Assembly (NCBI GenBank): GCA_013698395.1
Contig: JACCUZ010000129.1
Span: forward strand, 1 to 14,093
Direction of reading: 5' to 3'
DNA from: Sporichthyaceae bacterium
GTDB taxonomy: Bacteria > Actinomycetota > Actinomycetes > JACCUZ01
DNA length: 14,093 bases
Part shown: positions 6,637 to 13,862 of the stretch, one piece after another
How positions within the stretch are numbered: the stretch's first letter is position 1
Layout: each line of letters begins with the position of its first letter
Made by a program: the position numbers and the translations under genes
The notes under the pieces: generated by a model
What the model was told of the DNA's origin: nothing
What the model saw: only the letters and a program-made list of their open reading frames with translations
Databases searched by the model: none

Positions 6637-8568
6637 ATGTCGACCTACCTCGCGGCGGCGGAGCCGGCCACAGCCGAGGCCACCGGCGTCCTAGCGCTGG
6701 GCTGGCTGCTCATCGCACTCCCGCTGCTGGGGGCGGCCGTGCTGCTGCTCGGTGGCCGGCGCACCGACCGATGGGGCCACCTGTTCGGCACCGCGATGCC
6801 GGCCCTCGCCTGCCTCATCGCGCTGGCGCAGTTCGCCGCGCTGCTCGAGCGGGACGCCGAGGAGCGCTCAGTAGGCAGCCACCTGTTCAGCTGGATCCCC
6901 GTCGGGGCGCTCGAGGTCGAGGTCGGGCTCCTGCTCGACCCCCTCTCGATGTGTTTCGTGCTGCTCGTCACGTTCGTGGGGACGCTCATCCACGTCTACT
7001 CCATCGGGTACATGGCTCACGACCCGGACCGGCGACGTTTCTTCGGCTACCTCAACCTCTTCGTGGCGGCGATGCTGCTGCTGGTCCTCGCCGACTCCTT
7101 CCTGGTGCTCTACGTCGGCTGGGAGGGAGTGGGCCTCGCGTCGTACCTGCTGATCGGTTTCTGGAGCTACAACCCGACCTACGCAGCTGCCGCGAAGAAG
7201 GCGTTCGTCGCCAACCGGGTCGGTGACTTCGGGCTGTCCGTCGCCGTCCTGATCATGTTTGCCCAGTTCGGTGGCGTGAGCTTCTCCGAGGTGTTCGCGG
7301 GCGCCGAGGGAGCCAGCGAGGGCGTGCTCACCGTGCTCGGCCTGATGCTGCTGCTAGCTGCCTGCGGCAAGTCGGCCCAGTTCCCTCTGCAGTCCTGGCT
7401 GGGAGACGCCATGGCTGGCCCGACGCCGGTGTCGGCGCTCATCCATGCCGCAACCATGGTGACTGCCGGCGTCTACCTCGTGGTGCGGTCGGCCCCGGTG
7501 TTCGAGGGCGCCCCCGACGCCCAGCTCGTCGTCGTCATCGTCGGTGCCGTCACGCTTCTCTTCGGGGCCGCCATCGGTTGCGCGAAGGACGACATCAAGA
7601 AGGCGCTCGCGGCCTCGACCATGAGCCAGATCGGCTACATGATGCTGGCCGCCGGTCTCGGTCCGGTGGGCTATGCCTTCGCGATCTTCCACCTTCTGAC
7701 GCACGGCTTCTTCAAGGCTGGCCTGTTCCTCGGTGCCGGCTCGGTCATGCACGGCATGGGCGACCAGGTGAACATGCGCCGCTTCGGCGGCCTCTCGTCG
7801 GTCATGAAGGTGACGTGGGTGACGTTCGCGTTCGGGTGGCTGGCGATCATCGGCTTTCCCGGCCTGTCCGGCTTCTGGAGCAAAGACAAGATCATCGAAG
7901 CGGCGTACGTCGGCGACGGCTGGCGGCCGTGGGTGTTCGGCACAGCCGCGCTTGTCGGTGCCGGCATCACCGCCTTCTACATGACGCGCCTGTTCGTCAT
8001 GACCTTCCACGGCAAGCGGCGGTGGACCGACGACGTCCACCCTCACGAGTCGCCGCTGGTGATGACGGTGCCGCTGATGGTGCTCGCGGTGGGGTCGGCG
8101 CTGCTCGGCCTGGCACTGGGTCCGACCGGTGCCATCGCGCACTGGTTGGAGCCGGTCGTGGGCGCACACGGGGAGGAGGAGCCGGTCATCGCCGTGACGC
8201 TGCTCACCACTCTGACGGTCGTGCTCGTGCTGGCCGGCGCGGCGCTGGCCTGGCTCACCTACGAACGGCGGCCGGTCGCGACCACCGCGCCGCGCGGCTC
8301 CTGGCTGACGAGGGCGGCTCGCCGCGACCTCTACCAGGACACGGTGAACGAGTCCCTGCTCATGCACCCCGGTGCCTGGCTCACCCGTTCCCTGGTCTTC
8401 TTCGACAACCGCGGGGTCGACGGCACGGTGAACGGCCTGGCCGCGCTCCTGGGCGGGACCTCCGCACGCCTCCGGCGCCTGCAGACCGGGTTCGTCCGCT
8501 CGTACGCGCTCTCGATGTTCGCCGGAGCCGCCGTCGTGGTCGGCGCCATGCTGCTGGTGAGGCTGTGA
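6637..8568 (+). CDS. nuoL: NADH-quinone oxidoreductase subunit L (NuoL)
   Basis: NuoL (ND5 family) is the distal antiporter-like proton-pumping subunit. It has 643 residues with about 14-16 TM segments. Channel residues are conserved: E163 in VGWEGVGLASYLLIG (160-174); K245 in AACGKSAQFPLQSWLGDAM (241-259); H270 in ALIHAATMVTAGVY (267-280); H352 and H356 with K360 (FHLLTHGFFKA); and K416/K418 in SGFWSKDKI (411-419). After TM14 comes a hydrophilic and amphipathic stretch (about 545-620, the lateral helix HL expected to run along NuoM and NuoN) and a final TM helix (about 622-641). The ATG at 6637 is preceded by AGGGG (6621-6625), 11 nt away, which overlaps the nuoK stop. nuoM follows after a single base. 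Confidence 0.97.
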   Translation: MSTYLAAAEPATAEATGVLALGWLLIALPLLGAAVLLLGGRRTDRWGHLFGTAMPALACLIALAQFAALLERDAEERSVGSHLFSWIPVGALEVEVGLLLDPLSMCFVLLVTFVGTLIHVYSIGYMAHDPDRRRFFGYLNLFVAAMLLLVLADSFLVLYVGWEGVGLASYLLIGFWSYNPTYAAAAKKAFVANRVGDFGLSVAVLIMFAQFGGVSFSEVFAGAEGASEGVLTVLGLMLLLAACGKSAQFPLQSWLGDAMAGPTPVSALIHAATMVTAGVYLVVRSAPVFEGAPDAQLVVVIVGAVTLLFGAAIGCAKDDIKKALAASTMSQIGYMMLAAGLGPVGYAFAIFHLLTHGFFKAGLFLGAGSVMHGMGDQVNMRRFGGLSSVMKVTWVTFAFGWLAIIGFPGLSGFWSKDKIIEAAYVGDGWRPWVFGTAALVGAGITAFYMTRLFVMTFHGKRRWTDDVHPHESPLVMTVPLMVLAVGSALLGLALGPTGAIAHWLEPVVGAHGEEEPVIAVTLLTTLTVVLVLAGAALAWLTYERRPVATTAPRGSWLTRAARRDLYQDTVNESLLMHPGAWLTRSLVFFDNRGVDGTVNGLAALLGGTSARLRRLQTGFVRSYALSMFAGAAVVVGAMLLVRL

Positions 8569-8569
8569 C

Positions 8570-10102
8570 GTGACCGACTTCCCCTGGTTGACGACGCTCG
8601 GGCTGGTGCCGCTCGTCGGTGCTCTGGTGGTCGCAGCCCTCCCGAGTGCCCGGGAGCTGCTCGCCAAGCAGGTCGCTCTCGGGTTCTCGCTGGTCGTGCT
8701 GGCGGGCACCATCGCGCTGGCGCTGCAGTTCGACTCCGACGGCGGTGAGCAGTTCCAGTTCGCCGAGACCTACGAGTGGATCCCGCAGTTCGGTGTGAGC
8801 TACGCCTTGGGCGTCGACGGCATCGCCCTGGTGCTGATCGCCATGGCGACCGTGCTCACGCCGGTCTGCATCCTCGCCTCCTGGCACGACGTGGACAGCG
8901 ACCGGCGCAGCGCCAAGGGCTACTTCGCCCTGCTGCTGCTGCTCGAGATGTTCATGATCGGTGTCTTCGCCGCCACCGACGTGTTCCTGTTCTACGTCCT
9001 CTTCGAGGCGATGCTCGTCCCGATGTACTTCATCATCGGCTCCTACGGTGGCGCACAGCGCTCCTACGCCGCGGTGAAGTTCCTCCTGTACAGCCTGGTA
9101 GGCGGCCTGCTCATGCTCGCCGCGGTGATCGGCCTGTACGTCACCTCCGACGGCGGGCCGAAGGCGTTCCTTTTCGAGAACCTGCTGGGCACAGAGATGG
9201 GCACCGGAACGGAGCGGCTGCTGTTCCTGGGCTTCTTCATCGCCTTCGCCATCAAGGCGCCGCTGTGGCCGCTGCACACCTGGCTGCCCGACGCCGCCGC
9301 CGAGTCCCCGCCCGGCGGAGCCGTGCTGCTCGTCGGAGTGCTGGACAAGGTCGGCACGTTCGGCATGATCCGGTTCTGCCTGCCGCTCTTCCCGGACGCT
9401 TCTCAGTGGGCGACGCCGGCGGTGATCACGCTGTCGGTGATCGGCATCCTCTACGGCGCGCTGCTCGCGATCGGGCAGACCGACATGAAGCGACTGATCG
9501 CCTATACCTCGATCTCGCACTTCGGGTTCATCGTCCTGGGCATCTTCGCGATGACCTCGCAGGGACAGGCGGGCGCAACGCTGTACATGGTCAACCACGG
9601 CTTCTCCACCGCCGCACTCTTCCTCATCGCCGGCTTCCTCATCAGCCGGCGCGGGTCCCGGCTCATCCGGGACTACGGCGGGGTACAGCGGGTGGCCCCC
9701 ATGCTTGCCGGGACCTTCCTGGTCGCCGGGCTGTCCTCGCTCGCGCTGCCCGGCCTGTCCTCGTTCGTCAGCGAGATCCTCGTGCTGATCGGCACCTACT
9801 CCCGCTACGAGGTGGCGGCCGTCATCGCCACCGGCGGCATCATCCTCGCGTCGCTGTACATCCTGCTGATGTACCAGCGGACCATGACCGGCGAGCCGAC
9901 GGAGCACACCTCGCAGATGGCCGACCTCAACACCAGGGAGGCATGGGTCGTCGCGCCGCTCATCGCGATCATCATCGCCCTCGGCTTCTTCCCCAAGCCG
10001 CTGCTCGATGTCATCAACCCGGCGGTCGACCGGACCATGGAACAGGTCGGCGTCACCGACCCCGAGCCGGCCCAGCCGGCCGCTGAAGGGGCGCGTCCAT
10101 GA
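8570..10102 (+). CDS. nuoM: NADH-quinone oxidoreductase subunit M (NuoM)
   Basis: NuoM (ND4 family) is the middle antiporter-like proton pump of the membrane arm. It has 510 residues from a GTG at 8570, one base after the nuoL TGA and 7 nt after GGTGAGG (8556-8562). Channel residues present are E146 (YVLFEAMLVPMYFIIGSYGG, 142-161), K229 (FAIKAPLWPLHTWLPDAAAE, 226-245), K260 (VGVLDKVGTFGMIR), H318 and H343 (VNHGFSTAALF), and E402 in the final channel helix (SSFVSEILVL). The broken-helix loop reads ESPPGGAVLLVG where proteobacterial homologues have EAPTAGSV; I take this as an actinobacterial variant. The last 30 residues form a short soluble tail. The TGA overlaps the nuoN ATG. Confidence 0.97.
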   Translation: MTDFPWLTTLGLVPLVGALVVAALPSARELLAKQVALGFSLVVLAGTIALALQFDSDGGEQFQFAETYEWIPQFGVSYALGVDGIALVLIAMATVLTPVCILASWHDVDSDRRSAKGYFALLLLLEMFMIGVFAATDVFLFYVLFEAMLVPMYFIIGSYGGAQRSYAAVKFLLYSLVGGLLMLAAVIGLYVTSDGGPKAFLFENLLGTEMGTGTERLLFLGFFIAFAIKAPLWPLHTWLPDAAAESPPGGAVLLVGVLDKVGTFGMIRFCLPLFPDASQWATPAVITLSVIGILYGALLAIGQTDMKRLIAYTSISHFGFIVLGIFAMTSQGQAGATLYMVNHGFSTAALFLIAGFLISRRGSRLIRDYGGVQRVAPMLAGTFLVAGLSSLALPGLSSFVSEILVLIGTYSRYEVAAVIATGGIILASLYILLMYQRTMTGEPTEHTSQMADLNTREAWVVAPLIAIIIALGFFPKPLLDVINPAVDRTMEQVGVTDPEPAQPAAEGARP

Positions 10103-11673
10103 ACACCGGTCTGACTCTCGCCGCGGAGTTCGAGACTCCCTCGGTGGAGTACCGGCTGCTCGCGCCGATGCTCATCGTCTTCGGAGTGGCGGTGGCGGGA
10201 GTGCTGCTCGAGGCGTTCATGCCGCGGCCGTTCCGCCACGAGACGCAGCTCGGCCTGGCCGTTGCGGGCCTGCTCGCCGCGTTCGCCTCGGTCGTGATGC
10301 TCGCGGGCGACTACAGCGTGGCTGCGAGCGGATCGGTCGCGGTCGACGGCCCCGCCCTGTTCCTGCAGGGTGCGATCCTGCTGATGGCGATCCCCGGCGT
10401 GCTGGCCACGGCCGAACGCAAGGTGGACGTCGGCGGGGTCTTCGCCCCGGCCGGGTCGTCGACGCCCGGCTCGCCGGCCGAGCGGCTGCTCGTCGCCGAG
10501 AAGATCACGCAGACCGAGGTCTTCCCGCTGCTGATGTTCGCCATCGGCGGGATGTTGCTGTTCCCCGCGTCGAACGACCTGCTGACGATGTTCGTGGCGC
10601 TGGAGGTCCTCTCCCTACCGCTGTACCTGCTCTGCGGGCTGGCCCGCCGCCGCCGCCTGCTCAGCCAGGAGGCGTCGCTCAAGTACTTCCTGCTCGGCGC
10701 CTACTCCTCAGCGTTCTTCCTCTACGGTGTCGCGCTGCTCTACGGCTACGCCGGCACCGTACGCCTGTCCGGCATCGCCGAGGCGGTCAGCTCGGAGGCC
10801 GGCAACGAGACGCTGCTGCTGACCGGCACCGCGCTGCTCACGGTGGGGCTGCTGTTCAAGGTCGGTGCTGCGCCGTTCCACTCCTGGACGCCGGACGTCT
10901 ACCAGGGCGCCCCCACACCGATCACTGGATTCATGGCGGCGTGCACCAAGGTGGCGGCCTTCGGGGCCTTGCTGCGGGTGCTCTACGTCGGTGTCGGCGG
11001 GCTGGCCTGGGAGTGGGAGCCGGTCATCTGGGGGATCGCCATCCTCACGATGGGAGTGGGGTCGGTCCTCGCGCTCACCCAGACCGACATCAAACGGATG
11101 CTAGCCTACTCCTCGATCGCCCATGCCGGCTTCATCCTGACCGGACTCGTCGGCACGGACGCCGTCGGTGCCGACGGAGAGCTGCTCGGGGTGTCCTCGG
11201 TGCTCTTCTACCTCGTGACCTATGGCTTCTCCACGATCGGCGCCTTCGCCGTCGTCACCCTCGTCCGCGACGCTGCCGGGGAGGCCACCCACCTGTCACA
11301 GTGGGCCGGGCTAGCGCGCCGCTCACCGGTGATCGCCGTCGTGTTCACGTTCTTCCTCGCCGCGTTCGCCGGCATCCCGCTGACGAGCGGGTTCACCGCG
11401 AAGTTTGCGGTGTTCAGCGCGGCCTGGGCCGGCGACGCGCGGGTCCTGGTGATCATCGGTGTGATCATGAGCGCAGTCGCCGCGTTCTTCTACTTCCGGG
11501 TGATCGTTCTGATGTTCTTCTCGGCCCCTGCGCCGGACGGGCCGTCCGTGGTCGTCCCCTCGCCGCTCACCACCGTCGCCATCGCGATCGGTGCCGCGGT
11601 GACGCTCCTGCTCGGCGTCTTCCCCACCTACGTTTTGGAGCTGGCCGGACTGGCCTCACAGTTCGTCCGCTGA
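10099..11673 (+). CDS. nuoN: NADH-quinone oxidoreductase subunit N (NuoN)
   Basis: NuoN (ND2 family) is the proximal antiporter-like proton pump, next to NuoK. It has 524 residues, longer than E. coli NuoN (about 485), mainly because of a hydrophilic loop at about 104-138 (AERKVDVGGVFAPAGSS and on) between early TM helices. Channel residues are conserved: E169 (FVALEVLSLPLYLLCGL, 165-181), K195 (EASLKYFLLGA), K254 (LLFKVGAAPFHSWTPDVYQG, 251-270), K284 (MAACTKVAAFGALLRVLY) and K435 (PLTSGFTAKFAVF). ATG 10099 overlaps the nuoM stop and follows GAAGGGG (10085-10091). It is the last structural nuo gene. A polyprenyl diphosphate synthase begins 5 nt after its stop. Confidence 0.97.
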   Translation: MNTGLTLAAEFETPSVEYRLLAPMLIVFGVAVAGVLLEAFMPRPFRHETQLGLAVAGLLAAFASVVMLAGDYSVAASGSVAVDGPALFLQGAILLMAIPGVLATAERKVDVGGVFAPAGSSTPGSPAERLLVAEKITQTEVFPLLMFAIGGMLLFPASNDLLTMFVALEVLSLPLYLLCGLARRRRLLSQEASLKYFLLGAYSSAFFLYGVALLYGYAGTVRLSGIAEAVSSEAGNETLLLTGTALLTVGLLFKVGAAPFHSWTPDVYQGAPTPITGFMAACTKVAAFGALLRVLYVGVGGLAWEWEPVIWGIAILTMGVGSVLALTQTDIKRMLAYSSIAHAGFILTGLVGTDAVGADGELLGVSSVLFYLVTYGFSTIGAFAVVTLVRDAAGEATHLSQWAGLARRSPVIAVVFTFFLAAFAGIPLTSGFTAKFAVFSAAWAGDARVLVIIGVIMSAVAAFFYFRVIVLMFFSAPAPDGPSVVVPSPLTTVAIAIGAAVTLLLGVFPTYVLELAGLASQFVR

Positions 11674-11678
11674 CTCCC

Positions 11679-12677
11679 ATGTCCGCCCCCGGTCCCTTCG
11701 TCGCCCCCTCAGCGGACCCGGCCCTCGAGGAGGGGATCCGCACAGGCTTGGCGTCGGTCGAGGCGATGCTGCACGAGACCGTGAAGAGCAGCTTCCCCTT
11801 CGTGACCGAGACGTCCCGACACCTGGTGGACGCGGGCGGCAAGCGGTTCCGGCCGCTGCTCGTGCTGCTGGCGTCCAGGTTCGGTGACGCTGAGGCGCCC
11901 GGCGTGGTTCCGTCCGCGGTCGTCGTGGAGCTGACCCACCTCGCGACGCTCTATCACGACGACGTGATGGACGAGGCCGACCTGCGACGCGGAGCGGAGT
12001 CGGCGAACGCGAGGTGGGACAACACCGTGGCGATCCTGACCGGGGACTTCCTCTTCGCCCGCGCGTCGGACATCCTCGCGGACCTCGGCCCGGAGGCGGT
12101 GCGGCTGCAGGCCCGGACGTTCGAGCGGCTGGTGACGGGGCAGATCCGCGAGACGGTCGGCCCGGCCCAGGGGGAGGACCCGGTCGAGCACTACCTGTCG
12201 GTCCTGGCCGACAAGACGGGTTCCCTGATCGCGACGTCGGCCCGCTTCGGGGCGATGCTCTCGGGCGCTCCCGATGACGTGGTCGACGTGCTGACGAGGT
12301 TCGGCGAGCGGATCGGGATCGCCTTCCAGCTCTCCGACGACCTGCTCGACGTCCTCTCGGACACCTGCGAGTCCGGCAAGGTCCCGGGCACCGACCTGCG
12401 CGAGGGTGTGCCGACGCTGCCGGTGCTGCTGTTGCGCCGCATGGACCGGCCCGAGGACCGCAGGCTCAGGTCGCTGCTGGACGCGGGCCTGCCCGACCAG
12501 GCCGACCACGCCGAGGCTCTGCGGCTGCTCCGCGCCAACCCGGCCGTGGCGCAGGCCCAGGCCGAGGTCAAACGGTGGGCCGACGACGCCCGGGAGTCGC
12601 TAGGGCCATTGCCGTCGGGTCCGGCGAAGGACGCGCTGGCCGCGCTGTGCGACCAGGTCGTCGGCCGTGCGACCTGA
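11679..12677 (+). CDS. trans-polyprenyl diphosphate synthase, probably for the menaquinone side chain
   Basis: This is an all-trans isoprenyl diphosphate synthase. It adds isopentenyl diphosphate units to an allylic primer to build a long prenyl chain. It has 332 residues. GGKRFRP (53-59) binds substrate diphosphate. The first aspartate-rich motif is D94-D95-x-x-D98 (YHDDVMDEADLRRG) and the second is D220-D221-x-x-D224 (QLSDDLLD). The residues 5 and 4 before the first motif are A89 and T90, small rather than aromatic, which in this family leaves the pocket open for long products (inference: about C40-C50). It starts 5 nt after nuoN, without its own clear Shine-Dalgarno, so it is probably translated from the nuo transcript. 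Its place after nuoN is a common actinobacterial arrangement and fits supply of the menaquinone tail. The last 110 bp overlap rarD on the other strand. Chain length cannot be fixed from sequence alone. Confidence 0.93.
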   Translation: MSAPGPFVAPSADPALEEGIRTGLASVEAMLHETVKSSFPFVTETSRHLVDAGGKRFRPLLVLLASRFGDAEAPGVVPSAVVVELTHLATLYHDDVMDEADLRRGAESANARWDNTVAILTGDFLFARASDILADLGPEAVRLQARTFERLVTGQIRETVGPAQGEDPVEHYLSVLADKTGSLIATSARFGAMLSGAPDDVVDVLTRFGERIGIAFQLSDDLLDVLSDTCESGKVPGTDLREGVPTLPVLLLRRMDRPEDRRLRSLLDAGLPDQADHAEALRLLRANPAVAQAQAEVKRWADDARESLGPLPSGPAKDALAALCDQVVGRAT

Positions 12678-13539
12678 GGCCGTCGAACGTGAGCAGTGCC
12701 AGTGCCGCCCACACGAGCCCGAAGCCGACCAGCCGTGACGCTGGCATCGGCTCGTCGTAGAGCAGGACGCCGACGAGGAACTGCAGCACCGGCGAGAGGT
12801 ACTGCAGCATCCCCAGGACCGACAGCGGCACCCGGCGGGCGGCCGCCGCGAAGAACAGCAGCGGCACGGCCGTCGCGACGCCGGCGGAGGCCAGCAGCAG
12901 CGCGGGCCCGACCCCGCTGTGCCCGAGCTGGCCGTCGTTACCGACCTCGAGGAGCAGTAGCCAGGCCAGAGCGGGCAGGAAGAGCAGGGCGGTCTCGACG
13001 GTCATCGACTGCACGGCGCCCACCCGCGGGCCGACCTGTTTCTTCAGCAACGCGTACGCGGAGAACGAGAGCGCAAGCCCGAGCGCGATCCACGGCGGTC
13101 GGCCGTAGTCGACCGCCAGCACCACGACCGCGAAGGCCCCGAGACCGATGGCGGCCCACTGCAGGCGACGCAGCCGTTCCTGCAGGACCAGCACGCCGAC
13201 GAGCACGGTCACGACCGGCATGATGAAGTAACCGAGCGACGTCTCGACGACGTGGTTGTTGTTGACCCCCCAGATGTAGAGACACCAGTTCCCCGCGATC
13301 AGCACGGCCGCGAGACCCAGCCGGGTCAGCGACGCGCGGTCGGAGAGCAGGGGCCGCAGCCACGACCAGTTCCGCTGGACCGCGAGGACGCCCAGCACGA
13401 ACACCAGCGACCACACCACGCGGTGGGCCAGGATCTCGACCGCGCCCGCCGGCTCCAGGAGCGGCCAGAACAGCGGGAACAGGCCCCAGATCAGGTAACA
13501 GGCGACGCCGTAGGCAGTCCCCCGTCGATCGTCGCCCAC
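12568..13539 (-). CDS. rarD: RarD-type EamA/DMT-family transporter
   Basis: This is a membrane permease of the drug/metabolite transporter superfamily, RarD subgroup; the substrate is unknown. It has 323 residues from a GTG at 13539. About ten TM helices are predicted between residues 8 and 286. RarD-type signatures are YLIWGLFPLFWPLLEP (15-30), EILAHRVVWSL (35-45), NWCLYIWGVNNNHVVETSLG (84-103) leading into YFIMP, and QYLSPVLQFLVGVLLYDEPM (246-265). The usual YFINPLxNVLLG motif is here YFIMPVVTVLVG, with both Asn replaced. Residues 288-323 form an Arg/Pro-rich tail lying wholly inside the antisense overlap with the polyprenyl synthase gene. No Shine-Dalgarno precedes the GTG, but a TAnnnT box lies 6 bp upstream, suggesting a leaderless mRNA. 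Family assignment is firm; the functional link to complex I is not evident. Confidence 0.92.
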   Translation of the reverse strand: MGDDRRGTAYGVACYLIWGLFPLFWPLLEPAGAVEILAHRVVWSLVFVLGVLAVQRNWSWLRPLLSDRASLTRLGLAAVLIAGNWCLYIWGVNNNHVVETSLGYFIMPVVTVLVGVLVLQERLRRLQWAAIGLGAFAVVVLAVDYGRPPWIALGLALSFSAYALLKKQVGPRVGAVQSMTVETALLFLPALAWLLLLEVGNDGQLGHSGVGPALLLASAGVATAVPLLFFAAAARRVPLSVLGMLQYLSPVLQFLVGVLLYDEPMPASRLVGFGLVWAALALLTFDGLRSHGRRPGRTARPARPSPDPTAMALATPGRRRPTV

Positions 13540-13545
13540 CCGGCC

Positions 13546-13551
13546 ACGCTA
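13546..13551 (-). promoter_or_regulatory. Putative -10 box for leaderless rarD mRNA
   Basis: Read on the minus strand, TAGCGT fits the actinobacterial TAnnnT -10 consensus. Its last base is 7 nt before the first base of the rarD GTG, so transcription would begin at or within a base of the start codon. This agrees with the lack of a ribosome binding site. No convincing -35 hexamer is visible at 16-19 bp. Confidence 0.4.
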
Positions 13552-13592
13552 ACAACTCGTGTCAGCAGCGACGAAACCGTTTGGTGCTGTCC

Positions 13593-13611
13593 CGGGGCGT
13601 GAGATGCCCCG
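13593..13611. promoter_or_regulatory. Inverted repeat in the divergent rarD / small-protein promoter region
   Basis: CGGGGC (13593-13598) and GCCCCG (13606-13611) form a perfect 6-bp inverted repeat around a 7-nt spacer. It lies midway between the two divergent -10 candidates, without a T-run, so an operator is as plausible as a terminator. Short GC-rich palindromes arise often by chance at this base composition, so the call is weak. The rest of the 104-bp spacer (13540-13643) shows only the two -10 boxes. Confidence 0.25.
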
Positions 13612-13629
13612 TTCGGCAGCTGCACGGCG

Positions 13630-13635
13630 CATACT
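13630..13635 (+). promoter_or_regulatory. Putative -10 box for leaderless mRNA of the small CarD/Tudor-like gene
   Basis: CATACT matches the -10 consensus at the key second A and last T. It ends 8 nt before the A of the ATG at 13644, so the transcript would start at or just before the start codon. Only a weak GGG lies in Shine-Dalgarno range. No clear -35 hexamer is visible. Confidence 0.4.
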
Positions 13636-13643
13636 GGGTATCG

Positions 13644-13862
13644 ATGACAACCTCACGAGGTCGTAGACGCCCGCCGGGAAGCCCCTTCCGCGACCCCGTG
13701 GCCAAACCCGTCAAGGTGTTCGCGGTCGACGACCGGGTCACTCACGACGTATGCGGCCTGGGTCGCGTGGTGTCAGTCGAGGAAGAGATCGCCGTCAGCG
13801 TGGCGTTCAACGGCCGCACCCTGCGCGTCACGGCGCCCTACGACCAGCTGCACAAGCTCTAG
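13644..13862 (+). CDS. Small CarD/Tudor (SH3-like) domain protein of unknown function
   Basis: This encodes 72 residues, basic at the N-terminus. I prefer the ATG at 13644 (MTTSRGRRR...) over a TTG 63 bp upstream (13581), because the ATG has a -10-like box at leaderless distance and the upstream codons read poorly. Residues 1-22 are an Arg/Pro-rich, probably disordered arm. Residues 25-72 look like one small beta-barrel: FAVDDRVTHDVCGLGRVVSV (26-45), then AVSVAFNGRTLRV (50-62) and APYDQLHKL (64-72). The pattern 'V-D-R-V-x-H-x-x-x-G-x-G-x-V', ending in a conserved 'L-x-K-L', resembles the RNA-polymerase-interacting domain of CarD/TRCF and the C-terminal Tudor-like domain of PcrA/UvrD. A role in binding RNA polymerase or nucleic acid is therefore inferred, not shown. 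The stop interleaves with that of the convergent HNH gene. Confidence 0.75.
   Translation: MTTSRGRRRPPGSPFRDPVAKPVKVFAVDDRVTHDVCGLGRVVSVEEEIAVSVAFNGRTLRVTAPYDQLHKL

Noticed and set aside
7354..8712. 452-residue open frame on the minus strand opposite nuoL/nuoM
   Set aside because: Fully covered by nuoL and the start of nuoM with conserved channel residues; the antisense translation shows no domain.
8381..9907. 508-residue open frame on the minus strand opposite nuoL/nuoM
   Set aside because: Long but antisense to well-conserved nuo sequence and very rich in Asp/Glu/Gln/His/Arg, as expected for reverse-frame reading of GC-rich hydrophobic codons.
10008..11678. Upstream extension of the polyprenyl synthase through nuoN
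   Set aside because: The extra 557 residues are an Arg-rich shadow of nuoN; the enzyme family starts at the ATG at 11679.
12696..13223. 175-residue + strand open frame opposite rarD
   Set aside because: It is an Arg/Ala/Pro-rich low-complexity translation opposite a clear multi-TM transporter.
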